From assembly GCF_022965805.1 (NCBI RefSeq), contig NC_133102.1, positions 10,027,485 through 10,091,484 of the forward strand: a DNA stretch of 64,000 bases, in the 5' to 3' direction. The notes under the pieces were generated by a model, which was given only the letters and a program-made list of their open reading frames with translations, was not told the DNA's origin and searched no databases. This document shows, piece after piece, positions 1 through 11,919 of the stretch; positions within the stretch are counted from its first letter, which is position 1; each line of letters begins with the position of its first letter. The DNA comes from Primulina eburnea (lineage: Eukaryota; Streptophyta; Magnoliopsida; Lamiales; Gesneriaceae). The translations under genes were made by a program, and so were the position numbers.

Positions 1-285
1 GTCTAGGGATTTGTACCCTGGCCCGGGGCTCTGTACCTTGGTTCTTCATTAATTACAGGTATCCGTACCCTGCCCCAAGGACCTATACCCTGGCTCGGGG
101 CTTCGCATCCCGATCATCTATTAAGCCCAAGGACCCGTACCCTGGCTCGAGGCTCCGCACACTGATCATTTCTTAAGTCCAGGGACTCGTACCCTGGCTC
201 GAGGCTCCGCACCTCGATCATTTATTAAAACCAGGGATCAACACCCTAACTCGGGCTCTATATCTCGGCTATTTTCCAAAAAATT
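1..285. repeat. ~52-bp GC-rich tandem repeat
   Basis: About five imperfect copies of a unit of 52-53 bp (some longer), each containing the core CCAGGGACTCGTACCCTGGC or a variant, followed by a CGAGGCTCCGCACC-like stretch and an AT-rich tail. The two copies at about 125-176 and 177-228 are the most alike. The core is itself self-complementary (CCAGGG and CCCTGG arms). The array runs off the left edge of the window, so its full size is unknown. It lies just downstream of the minus-strand retroelement-type coding remnant and may be part of the same element. Confidence 0.75.
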
Positions 286-530
286 CGGAGATTTATCATT
301 CAAAAGAAGTTTATGGATAAGAAGAATTTAATTATTCCGAAGATAGGATATCTTGCAAGTATTATATGGTAAAGACAAGGCAGTTGAAAAGAAAAATATT
401 TTATTAATAAAAAAGCCCGAAGGCCAATATTACAATCAAGGAAAGAAAAATTTACATCCTACTCAATCTATTTGGTCCGGTTGTTCCTCTCTAGAGTCTT
501 CCTCTCCTTCAACATTCTTTGGAAGAGACG

Positions 531-1850
531 CTATAGCCCGACCAAATCAGGTAAGTCTTCCCTATCTTTAGGATGGAGCCCGAACTCTTCAAATTGCTCT
601 CGGCATTTGTCAAAGCCAGTCTGGAAGAAAGAATAGGCATGATCTTCGACTGTAGCCTTGAATTCAGGAGACTGAAGGAATGAAGCTTTCCATTTATCTT
701 CAGAGTATACAGCAGCCGCCAGGTTACTCTCAGCAGCTTCCACCCAAGATTTTTGTGTCTCTACGTGCTCGGATATATAATGATGACTCCAAGACATAAA
801 TATGTCTCTGTAAAGTCTCCTCCCGGGCTAGGCCATCATCCACTTCTTCTCTAGCCTTTGCCAGATCTATTTGAGCCAATGACAACTGCTGATTAGCTGT
901 ATCCAAAGCAGCCTGAAGGTCGGCTACCGTCTCTTCATGAGCAGATCGAACCCGGGACAATTCCCCTTGAAGCTGGACATGAAGTTCTTGGATTTCCCGA
1001 GCTCGATTATTTTCTTTAGTAGTCATCATTGCTACTCCTTCAAAAGCCGAGATCAGAATTTGAACACCCTGTACAGAAGAAGTTAATTTTTTTTTTAAAA
1101 AAAGAGAGGAGCAGTTTAAGAACTTACGAGAGGATCCGGTTAGATGGTTTGAAAAGTTTGGGGGTCGGCAGGGTAACCCTTCAAATGTGCCTCCTCAGCC
1201 GGCAGAAGAATCTTCTTGAAGATCATTAACTGGACATGAGAGGCTCCTTCCAAGAAAATGTTATCTCGGGCTCCTGGCTGGCCGGAAGAGAAGGGCTCGG
1301 TGAATGGCTGAGTCTGGAGAGGAGGAGAAGATTGGGAGGCTAGGGAGGCGCCGTATTATCCATCTTGTTTACTCCCAAGGAGGACTAGCTCCAGCCTAGT
1401 CACTGCCTTTCTTTTCCTCTGGATCGGAGGAACATGATTCGCTAAATCCTCTATGGACTCAGCCGAACCATTTCCCTTTCCCTGTGAATATCTTGTCTAG
1501 GCACCTCTTCCTCTGCCAAAGAAAGTGCCCGAGTTTCAACAGTGCCCGGCTGCACCACCTTCTTCTTTGCCACAGCTTTCTGGGCTGGCATTTTCTTCTC
1601 CTTCGCCACCTTCTCGGCCGCCCACTTCCTTGCAAAGGCTTCTTGCATCTCTGAGTTATCTGCACGAGGGAAAAAAAGTGGTCAATATGATTACAAAATA
1701 ATAAAAGAATAAAGAGAAGTACTAGAAGAAGTAAGAATTACCAAGCTGAACACGTGAGCTAGCTACCTCATCAATTAATTGGTCTGCAGGGTCCTCAGCC
1801 CGGGTACTCAAATCATAGGCTAACAAATGTTCCTCTGAGAGGGGGGAAGA
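531..1850 (-). pseudogene. Decayed spliced retroelement-associated coding region (gag-like/'plant transposon protein' type)
   Basis: Read on the minus strand, coding-like pieces follow one another with plausible splice sites. An exon at about 1832-1743 (EEHLLAYDLSTRAEDP...) ends in GTAAT. The next begins after a CAG near 1658 (DNSEMQEAFARKWAAEK) and runs into a lysine/alanine-rich linker. A third piece lies around 1330-1133 (GASHVQLMIFKKILLPAEE). A coiled-coil segment at 1029-730 follows (HVQLQGELSRVRSAHEE), and then an acidic C-terminal part at 797-531 (FDKCREQFEEFGLHP). The last two overlap in different frames, and frame changes also separate the middle pieces, so the region is broken. The lysine linker, coiled coil and conserved tail resemble proteins encoded by plant LTR-element-derived genes. 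That assignment rests on recollection of the family and is not certain. It could instead be a degenerate domesticated gene. Confidence 0.5.
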
Positions 1851-2681
1851 AGAAGAAAATTTATGACCCTCCACCAGTTATTGGCTTCGGGTATAAGACT
1901 CCTCAAATTTGTAGGAACGAGGCAGAGGGGGTTGAGGAGGAAGAGTAGGAAGAAAGCCAGTCAAACAAGAAAGAGGGGCTCAGAGGCGAATGAAAAAGAA
2001 ATGTTCTTTCCATCCCTTCTGGGAAGTAGGGATGTCATCAAGGAATCGAGTTTTTAGTCGGATAGATAATAAGAAAGCATTATCCTCCATCTGACAAACG
2101 AAAAAAGAATGAAGAATGAGAGGACATCCCTACGACGCTCATTCACGAGTTCATTTGCTTGTTTGCGGGATACTTTTACAGCCATTACATACAAATATAT
2201 CTTCATATCAAGATATATTTCATTGCTCATTTTTCCTTAACAAAACTATTATCAGATTCGATGGATTACCTCGACCCAACTTACTCAATTCAACCTGATC
2301 GCATCACTAATACTTTTTGTTAGATGTGATCGATATGTCATTACGTGTACTATATTACTGTTATTATGGTGCTCAAGTTTCCACGTACGTATTGGTGGAT
2401 CTATACTTAATTTTTCCAAATGAAAAAAAATGGTGTACACCTCATACAATAGTCCAGGCCTGCTGCTACATATAGGTCTATATGTACTCATTTTTAAAAA
2501 AGAAAATAGTATGCATGTATTATATTATGGCTCTTATGGTGCTCAAGAGTTTTTATGATACTAATATGAAGTACGTACGATATATGTTGATATTAATTAT
2601 ATATAATATGAATTAAAAAATATTTGTAGAAAGTTTAAAATTCAATATATAAATCTTGTATTATTAGCAAATGATAATAAT

Positions 2682-2765
<84 letters not shown>

Positions 2766-3640
2766 CGATTGAAACAAACTCAAAAAAATATTTGTCCTTC
2801 CATGCACCATATTTTAGGAAAAGTGACAAAAAGATCAACAATTTAGATGTATGTGAAATTACATGCAGAATATATAGATAATACAATATATTTCAAATTA
2901 AATTTAAAGTTTAATCTCAAAGATCTACTATCATTGCAACTTCGCTAAATATATATCATAGAAGTTGATAGTAAGTACAATAAGGAAAAAATAGATGACA
3001 TTACACTTGAAAAAAAAAAAAACGACAATCAAATAAGTAAATTAAATGATTTGTTCTCTCTTTATTTTGCACTTATCCATGTGTATTTTCTTAAGAGAAA
3101 CTAGAGGTCAAAACTATGATCATATACAATTTTCAAAAAAATATCAAACTATTCAATCGTAAGCCCTTAGCAATTAACAAATATTTCAAACAATAATTGC
3201 AATAAGGTGGATCATTTGTGAGTATTCAAAGAAATTACAGAGTGAAATAATGGTTATAAAATTTAAATCGTGATTAATATTAGTCTTTAATTTGATATAT
3301 TAATCTAATAATAATTTTTTTAGAAAATTAAAGTTAATAAAATAAATATATATATATATAATACAATTTCCATATATGTCTTATGACATTAAAATTTTAA
3401 ATATATATCCTCATGGAGTTTTCCATTTATGTAGATGATTTGGGATTTTCAAAATTAAACAACTAAATTTAGTTCATAATTAATAATGTAAATTAAATAA
3501 TAAACACATATAATGCAAAGACAAGTGAAGAGACATAAATTTAATATCATCCAAATTATTACAAATCAATTCGTTTAACTCACCATGAGTTAACATTATA
3601 CAAGAGAAGGAAAGAATCTATAGCTTTTTTTATGTCGTAT
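1851..3640. other. Gene-free AT-rich stretch
   Basis: No coding signal, RNA gene or element boundary was recognised apart from the AT microsatellite at 2684-2762. Short open frames here are AT-run artefacts. The right end (about 3600-3750) would correspond to the 3' untranslated side of the NRAMP pseudogene. Confidence 0.6.
2684..2762. repeat. (AT)n microsatellite
   Basis: An uninterrupted run of AT dinucleotides, about 38 units. It creates a spurious tyrosine-isoleucine open frame on the minus strand. Confidence 0.98.
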
Positions 3641-3751
3641 CATGGTAACGTAGCCAAAATTTGATTGATGTATGAAAAAAAATCGCCAACATCCAATCCA
3701 ATATATATAGCAACTCTCCCAAAGAAAATGCTGAACATAAAACTTTGATCA

Positions 3752-6700
3752 TTACACATCCGAAGCACTTCTCCTTTGAGGCAATTGCGTATCAACGATG
3801 TCTTCTCTAGGCAGACAATGCACCGATGCATTGGCTAAAGCATCAGCGCTCTCGGGATTCTCCGAAGCAGTTAAAGTGAGAAGGTGAGATGATACCAGCC
3901 AAATAAACAAGCATCGCTGAGAATCCCAGCTGTATTCCACAAAATACGGTGCCTACAATGTTCGATCCGCTATCACGAAGAGAAACTACGTACCAACGTT
4001 TCTGCAAGATAGTATAACATTTATGCCCATTATTACGGAGCCTATTACCCAAGTTGTTGATGAAATCTGTCATTTGTAAAAGAAAACTGTGAGCAGATAT
4101 ATATTTCACAAGGATATGAATGTCCCTTGTGCAACACAAATACATTTCAGTGCTAACTGGTTAATTTGAAGTCTTGAAACATTTGAATTCGATGATGAAT
4201 ATTTCACTAACTATTGTAACTCTCAATAAAAAAGAAGCTTCATTCAAGTCCAAGTCTTTACAGCTCTCAATATCTTTCGGGTTAATGCTTGACGAATTGC
4301 AAACAGATCCACTTACAGATATAATTGATACATTGATGAGGAAAGCAACAACTAAAGCAATACCACTTTCTATCAAATAAAATCTGCAGGCCTCCTGTAA
4401 ATAAGACAAGTCTTCCAATGCCTTAGTCTGTTGAAGATATTGTTGTTAATAACAACACAAAAACAAGACAACTAGAAAAAAATGTATCGAGAAATCTGAT
4501 TCGAGAAAGTAGAATCACCTACAAATGAGCAACATTATCGACTTTGATAGTTATTAATCAGTAGATTACTCGAAGAGAATTTAGAGTCTGCTTTAACCAC
4601 AGCAATAAAGAACATGGGAGCAGAGATCTGTCAAGTGCTCTACAAGATTCATTATATCAGCTCATGACTGATATAAGAACAAGGGAATTTTACCACAAGT
4701 TGAGCAGAATCGATTAAAGAAACTAGAAGATTAAAAGTCGCTTCAGATAGAAATATTACTTTGATACCATTGACAGACCGTGGGATTTTTCTCGAAAGCA
4801 CCAATGCAGAATGGAGGAAAAGATCGTGCCTACAATAAAATTTAAGTGAGCTCATAGATGACAGATGACTATCAATGAACTTAATCAAACATTGAAGAAA
4901 GAACGTAATTTAAACTTACGGCATAACCATGGCACCAAGGAGTGAAATTGCCAATTTAGTGGCTCCACTTCCCTTGAGTTGGGGAACAAATAAGCCGTTC
5001 AAAACTTCCAAAGCTTTGGGCTTTGCATATCCAAGCTCCACAAGGAAACAGGCAGCAATCATAAGGACAAAGAGAGAAATCAAGATTTCAAGTTTTCTGA
5101 CCTGAAAAGTTTTCTACACTATCAAAAGTCCTCTAGACAATGCATAGAATCTTGAGGAATATCAAAATCGAGTAAAATTGTGTTTTCTTACAACATGGGA
5201 CAAATAATATCTGATTTGATTACTTAATAATATCATATAGACAATGTTAATTTATGTCGTCTATGTCGTCAAGGGACATGTAAATACCCCATATTAATAA
5301 AAGGACCAGTGTACTGAGTCCAGTGATAAGTACACCACACCACAGTGGTATCTTGAAGAGCATGTTCAGAGCAAATGCTGTTCCAATCACTGAAATGAAG
5401 AAAGATCAGAAAAATCAAGCATGATATTTGGAAGGGCGGCAGAGGTAAAGGTAACTTGTTAAAGGAAAATAATATATTTTTCATTAGCATCGATAAATTA
5501 TGACGTTCAAACACACTTTTTGCTGAATAACTGCTGTAATTGAATAATTTTGAACCAAATGATCTTCAAGTAATGAAATTTTAAATGTTGAAATTAAGAC
5601 AAAAGTGCATACGACATTGTTAAGTGTAAAAGACTTCCAAGAGACTCCATGGCAGATGGCGACTGAATATGTTCATTTTCAAGTGATGAACCCTAACCTT
5701 CAGGTACGTCACATGCGACTATGGCTATTTCAGCAAGAATCCAACCCTTGAGTATTCCTTCTGACAGTGTTCAGCTAGATGCTTCCCTGCAGAACAATTC
5801 GTACAGTAAATCACTGAGCAAAATAGACACTAACAAGGATCATTTCAAGAAATAACTAACCTGTAACAAAACTAACCTGTAACAACTCCTAGGTTTGCTG
5901 CCAGGGATTGAATGATAAGAGCAGCACATGAAGCCAATAATATGATCCAGAGCAGCTGCAAGCTAAATAAAAATGCACGGACAATGGATCACAAATAGTA
6001 CATATAAGAAATCAAGATATTATATAAAGTAAAAAATAAAATAAAGCAGGTCTGCTGTCAACAGAGAGAGATTACCACATGAAAGTTAAAATCTAATATA
6101 CTCACCCCATACTTGTATTGTGCTCCGGACTGCAAATCAGTCTGAACTGTTTGAAAACGACGTAAAATACGTATCAACCACGGAAAAGACTTGGTTACTA
6201 CTAAAAAATTTCAGGGAGCTTACAATTTCCGGGATCAATATAGGCAATGGAAACAAGAAAGCCAGGACCCATATACGCAAACAAGTTCTTCCAGCTGTTT
6301 TCCTGCCAATTTTTTTGAAAAACCAAAACAAATATCACAAATGAAGTTACATTATAATTGGAAATACCCAATGTATTATCTCGTGTCAGTTGGTCACTAA
6401 ATCTATATGCTAAAATGCTTAACTTACAATCAAGACATGGGATCTAAAAACCACTCCCTATACCGACTCCCGTCATTAGTAAATTTAAAAATTTTAGATT
6501 ATCACACTCTCACATTCGCAAGTCATTAGGTGATCGAGGATCAAGAATGAACAAAGGAGAATGTCTTGCTTTACCTCGGTTTACCCACACGTCGCTTACC
6601 ATTGAATATAAGGGTTCCACATGAAATACATGTAGAAAACACATATTTTTATGCATACATCATTACATATAGAACCCATATAATGTATGATACACGCAGA

Positions 6701-7019
6701 TCGTTCAATCTGTGAAGCATGGAACCAACACGCTTTATGAAATAACCATAACCAAAAGATATTTGTAAAGCTAAAGCCTAAAATACTTACATCAATTTCA
6801 TTTGAATTGATCGATTCAAATGAAACCATGTTGGCTTCAAAAAAAGTGCGCACCATAACCACAAAATCCCAATAAATATAATATAAAAAAGAAAAAGCTT
6901 GCCACAGGAACGACAATTTGGTCGTATTCAATATTTTCAATGAGCGACACATTGAGATTATTTCTATACCCAATACTGCTCATAAACTGAGACTGTTCGG
7001 TTCCCGACGCCGCCGCCAT
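3752..7019 (-). pseudogene. NRAMP-family divalent metal transporter pseudogene (NRAMP1/6-like)
   Basis: Minus-strand exons with GT/AG borders can be read as follows. E1 is 7019-6906 (MAAASGTEQSQFMSS...IVVP). E2 is 6302-6224 ([23 protein letters not shown] metal site of TM1). E3 is 6146-6106 (QTDLQSGAQYKYG). E4 is 5955-5877. E5 is 5786-5698 (KHLAEHCQKEYSRV, then WILAEIAIVACDVPE in another frame). E6 is 5389-5288 ([17 protein letters not shown]). E7 is 5101-4920 (ending AMVMP). E8 is 4829-4760 (HDLFLHSALVLSRKIPRS). E9 is 4394-4221 ([19 protein letters not shown]). Remnants at about 4040-3752 encode the C-terminus, ending PREDIVDTQLPQRRSASDV and a stop. Family members are 12-helix proton-coupled Mn/Fe transporters. 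Deletions shift the frame in E5, E6 and the last exon. The segment after FLLR, roughly 100 residues or more, is missing. The usual MPHN of TM6 reads MPHD. A functional protein is not expected. Confidence 0.92.
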
Positions 7020-7774
7020 TTTATCCGAAATTTGCTGATTCAAGAAACAGAGAAAATGCATGAAATTCATTAGAATAAGTATAAATTTATTTTAAAACTC
7101 AACCGCGTTACGTAAAATACGGAATCACTACCATGTGTACATATCACTGTTTCATTAAACTGTGCATGTCGTGATAAACAGAGAAACTGAGCGAGCGTAG
7201 ATCCAAGAAAATGGCGAAAAATATCAGTTTTGATTCGTTGCCAGATAAAATGAACAAATAGAAACAAATGGGTAATGAATAAACGATAAGATTTTGATGA
7301 AAAGAAGCGTAGGGTGCTCACATTTCGTCCCAGAAAGCAAAGAAATATTTTCCCTGCACACTGTCCTATCTCCGAACACTGCCACATTGAGCTTTGCTTC
7401 TTCAATAAACTATGATCTATATCAAAATAGTAAATTTGGAAATTCTGGTTAAGAATTAAATTTATGATGACGTTTGATGTATCATCATATCAATTTCTTG
7501 AATCGTTGCAACAAAAAAAAATTTAATTTTTATGTAAAAATATTATTTATTTTTTGTAAATAAAGATCTTGTTTGTGAAACTGTTTCAGGCGAGATTTAC
7601 AAATTTTGTATACAATTTTTTTAATTATTTTATTTAATATTAGATATTAAAAATTTTATATCATTGTAAATTCTCTAACACTCAATGTGATCTCATATTA
7701 TCCAAGTTTACATGAACAAATTACTTGTCCGATTATTGTTACGAGAGATATATATTTGGTGATCGTGGGTCTAA
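7020..7774. other. Gene-free stretch upstream of the NRAMP pseudogene
   Basis: This is the former promoter and 5' untranslated side of the NRAMP copy. An open frame at 7405-7070 on the minus strand has no recognisable domain and is probably chance. No core promoter could be assigned with confidence. Confidence 0.5.
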
Positions 7775-7943
7775 TGTGAGACGTCTCACGGATCCTAATC
7801 TGTGAGACGGGTCAACACTACACATATTCACAATAAAAAGTAATGCCCTTGGCATAAAAAATAATATTTTTTTATGGATAACCTAAATAAAAGATCTGTC
7901 TCACAAATACGACCGGTGAGACGTCTCACACAACTTTTTGCCA
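7775..7943. mobile_element. Foldback/MITE-like repeat, copy A
   Basis: Both ends carry a palindrome, GTGAGACGTCTCAC. Inside, GTGAGACGGGTCAA near the left and its inverted counterpart (CTGTCTCAC) near the right give a second inverted pair, around an AT-rich centre. The same ~170-bp unit occurs at 47463-47633. No clear target duplication was found. The family could be a MITE or another foldback repeat, and its superfamily is not identified. Confidence 0.65.
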
Positions 7944-8243
7944 TTTTTGGTTTCTTGTAAATTGGGGGAGAGCACTATTACAGCAAACTTAATTAATATT
8001 ATTTTACACTTTAGGGAGTTGATTAGTTTCATTTTTTAAAACTTATTGTACACCTTAGTTATTAATAACATTTATGTGAATATTCGTATTTTTTTTATCA
8101 TAATATAGAAGAAAATTTTACATTAAAAAAACAAACTAAAAAATCGTATTTTAATAAATAATTTTTTAAGAATAATTAAAATATTAATAATTCAGTGTGA
8201 GGAAATTTAGATCAAAATTTGATAAATTGAAATTTTAGCATTA

Positions 8244-8319
<76 letters not shown>
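8244..8319. repeat. (AAT)n microsatellite
   Basis: About 25 uninterrupted AAT units. Confidence 0.98.
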
Positions 8320-8321
<2 letters not shown>

Positions 8322-9577
8322 GGAGGTTTTTAAGAGAAATATACAAGTTATATATTTTTTTTAAGTATAATTATTTGATTTAAACATTACTTTCTCAAAA
8401 TATAAAATAATGTGTGGGTGAATTTATAATACATATATTTAAGAATATATTGAGATGTGGAAACGCTAGTAATCTTGATTTTGATAATAGAAGAATTTGT
8501 TATTGTATTTCTAATATATTTACTCAAATGTGTAGTTGCTAGATGTCAATTCGGAAGATTTGAGATGCTAGAACTCAGATATAGTCAAAATAAAAATATG
8601 GTGAGTTGAAGTGTTTTGATAATATCTCACGAACCAGTGTTCCAATGCTAACAAGCAAAATGGTTGGAGGTCAACTCAATTATCTATAAGTCATATTTCA
8701 GGTTAGTTCGGACTTTTCTCTTTGCTACTGGGACGCTGCAATGTCCAACTGGAAGTCACGGATATAGTAAACGGCTACACTGGAGCAGTTCCGATATTTT
8801 GGTCATATCTCTCAAATCAATTGTCATAATTGAACAATTCAACATGCGTTAGAAAGCTACGATAATGATCTACAATTCATCTTCCAAAGTCAATGTCTGA
8901 ATCAAATTTTAAGAAGTTGATATATTGCGATGAAGTTGTTGATTCTATAACACATATATAGATTCATGCTAGAAATGAGAAGTTCTGATATTTCGAGCAT
9001 TCCCCTCTTATACAAATTCAGAATTGAGTGATTCTTTATTATATGGAAAGTTAAGAGAAAATAATACAATTTTCATGTTCACTACTTTGTCCAAAAATCA
9101 ACGAATCAATAGCTATAACCAAGATAAGACACCAGAAAAAATTGGATCAAACTCCAGCCGCTCAAAATCCAGCTGCTCCGGACTGAACTCTAGTTGCTCA
9201 AATTCCGACCAGACCTCTCTAGAAGTCTAGCAACCAAACTCCGACTAGACTGCTCCGAAGTCAAGCTACCAACCTGATATTAATAAGTGCAAGCAAGTAT
9301 TATGATTGTTTCAATGTCAAAAAATGTGCAGAACCTTTCCAAACGGTCATATTCTTGTATATAACGTCTATATCATTCTTGGAGGCTATAAATACAATAC
9401 TTTGAATGTCAAACAATAAGCTTTTGATGAAAATGAAAAGCAAGGGCAGATTATAAAGAAAAATAAGCTAGAATGAGAGCAAGCATAAGAAAGAGAATCT
9501 AAATAGTTATATTAGTTTAGTGAGAGCTACCTCATGTCTGATGAAATATTTGACAGATGAATACACTGTAAAAGATT
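8320..9577. other. Gene-free stretch, possibly an old LTR remnant
   Basis: No coding region was recognised. A TATAAATA at 9387-9394, about 190 bp before the TRIM element, and the general composition on both sides of the TRIM suggest the promoter part of a degraded LTR into which the TRIM jumped. No partner LTR or boundaries could be found. Confidence 0.3.
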
Positions 9578-9582
9578 AAATC

Positions 9583-9931
9583 TGTTGGGTGCAATAATTT
9601 TCCCTGCTTGGTAGAGCGATCGAATCGTGGTGCTTGAGCTGCTGTGTGGTTTAAAATATTTGAGTTGCACCATTACCACTAGCTATGTTTTTGGTAAAGC
9701 GGCAACCGCTCAATCCTACAATTGGTATCAGAGCCAAGGTCACGGGTTCGATTCCCATTGATTGCAAGGAGTGCAATTATTGGGAGGGAGATTGTTGGGT
9801 GTAATAATTGTCCCTATTTGTTAGAGCGATCGAACCGTGGTGCTTGAGCTGTTGTGCGGTTTAAAAGATTTGAGTTGCACCATTACCACCAGCTATAGCT
9901 TTTGGTAAAGCGGCAAGCGCTCGGTCCTACA
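9583..9931 (+). mobile_element. Complete TRIM (terminal-repeat retrotransposon in miniature)
   Basis: The two LTRs are 9583-9720 (138 bp) and 9793-9931 (139 bp). Both begin TGTTGGGTG and end CCTACA, and they are roughly 90% identical by eye. The 72-bp interior holds a primer binding site TGGTATCAGAGCC (9723-9735, complementary to the initiator tRNA-Met 3' end) and a purine tract GGGAGGGAGA just before the 3' LTR. A perfect 5-bp target duplication AAATC flanks it (9578-9582 and 9932-9936). There is no coding capacity, so it must have been mobilised in trans. A pol III B-box-like GGTTCGATTCC follows the primer site. Confidence 0.93.
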
Positions 9932-9936
9932 AAATC

Positions 9937-11919
9937 CTTACACATATAAATGAGATTTGAGCTTCAATGAATAGTTGAGTGATAGTCTTTCCACAAAGAC
10001 GTAAAAGATTGTTTTTGTAGTCTTGGCATAAGAGACGTTAAACATTATGCAGATTGAGAGTTTGTGGCTTAGAATCGAGAATATGCTAGATGTTTCGATT
10101 ATGCAATGGATAAGTTCTAATTCGAAATGAGTTTGTTCAATGATTTGTATAAATCAAAATCTTATATTGATACCTCCCAAGGAAAATAAGATTGACACAT
10201 GAGTTGTTAATCTCAAAACATCTATAAATAAATTGGTGTCTACTTACTATTACTACTATTTTTAGATGCATTGTTGACGCATTTTATGTGTATTTCAAAT
10301 ACCATAATATTTCATAAAAATATTTGATAAAATGCTTCAAACAAATTATTTTTATTATTACAACTTGCAGATCTTTTAAATATTTTACAAAAATATTTAA
10401 TCTGTTTTTAGAGAGATTATTTTGAGTTTCTTCCGCTTAGTTATAAAACCAAACTCGATTTAATTTCTCAATACTCAGTTCATTTTTTAATATTTCAAAA
10501 ACAAGCTATTTTAGCTCAAGTTTAAAAAAAATTTTAAAAATATATTCATTCCCTTTAAATTATAATTCGATCCCAACATAATATAATATTTCATTAAGTT
10601 GGAAAAAAAATTAAAAAACTATGAGCAAGATGTACAAAATTAATGTTAAAAATCAATTTTATTTTGCCTATAACACAAATCCCAATAAAATCCCTTCAAT
10701 TTTTTAAGGATTACATTTAATCAAATCAAATCAAATCCGATCAGTATTGATATTTAATAGATATTTCGGCACGAATCTATATCTATATGACGGGTCGATT
10801 TGATCCATATTTGGAGTAAAAAATAATACACTTTGACATAAAAGTAATATTTTGGCATACAATGATATATTTTTATAAGTCGGGTCGGAGATATATCTTA
10901 CAAAATTAATATACAAGACGATTTCATATAAGATTTTGTGAAAACACAATTGTTAGAATGTCTAAATTGCATGTGTGATTTACATCTCCTAAACAATAGC
11001 TAATTACCAGTGTTATAGACAGACATAAAATTCTAAATCTTGGTCGATGTCCTAACTTATTAATTTGCCCAGCTCCTGAGCTTATAAACCTCTTTTTAAA
11101 AACTGTTTTTGGTTCATCTTGTTTGCGATGCGACAAAAATGTCCATCCATCTCAAATATAGACGTATCTGATCTCTTATATGAATTAATCGTTAAATGCT
11201 AACAGAGAATTGACCAAATTAAAATGGTTTTGATCCCAAACATTTGGCCCCAAATTGCAAGAAGAGAAAATGTAGCTATCTTGTGACAAGTTATCCTCAA
11301 AGAATTTGAGGAAGAAAAGAATCAAAGAAACATACATCGTTTTCTTGGAAACAAAGTTATCCTCAATCTTGAATTGTGTTTCATAGTGGTGGTTGGGTAT
11401 AGCCAAGTGGAAGAACTGTTTTTGTTTTTTTAAAGGACTGGTAAGTGGAAGATTTCAGTCGAAAGTAAATGCAAGAAAACAAAATAATGAAATCCGTTTC
11501 AAAGTTGTAAACTTAATCAGTGATCCATGTTTCTCATGTTTAAACTACGTGGATTCCCTATTCCATTGACTCAAATCGGCTACCCCCCATTGAATCCAAC
11601 AAATAACTTGAAATATAATAATTTCTTCATCATACCAACTTTATACCTACTATATTGTATAAAATATAGAATATATGTCATTGAAGTCCGAATTTGTAGA
11701 GTATGTGAGTGATCGATCAATGATCAGAAGTTCGATTCCTTCTGCCAACACTTTATCGGATGATCTTGTCACGTAATATTTGTTCAGTACGATTTACCTA
11801 ACTAACATGGTTTGCAGATTACGAATTAGTCCGGTGATTTACTCAATGCGCACAGATAGGTATTAAGTCTGTTATGTAATTGGATCCTGACTTGTCTTAA
11901 TTTGTTTAAATGGTTTAAG
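9937..11919. other. Gene-free AT-rich stretch
   Basis: No coding region or RNA gene was recognised. A diverged copy of the GTGAGAC-family repeat may lie at about 10778-10935. The right boundary is the start of the gypsy LTR. Confidence 0.5.
10778..10935. repeat. Possible diverged member of the GTGAGAC foldback family
   Basis: It shares with the copies at 7775 and 47463 a run of features: gacGGGTCgatttGATCCATAT, repeated 'aaaaagtaatattttgacat' style AT blocks, GGGTCGG...TATATCTTACAAAATTAAT, and an end resembling CATATAAGATTTTGTG. The terminal palindromes are lost. The assignment is by eye only. Confidence 0.35.

Noticed and set aside
2635..2886. Minus-strand open frame with a tyrosine-isoleucine run
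   Set aside because: Translation of the AT microsatellite.
7070..7405. 111-codon minus-strand frame upstream of the NRAMP copy
   Set aside because: No domain or homology recognised. It lies in the expected promoter and leader of the pseudogene.
9735..9755. Possible tRNA gene around GGTTCGATTCCC
   Set aside because: Only T-arm-like sequence is present. There is no acceptor stem or anticodon arm at the right distance, and it lies in the TRIM interior.
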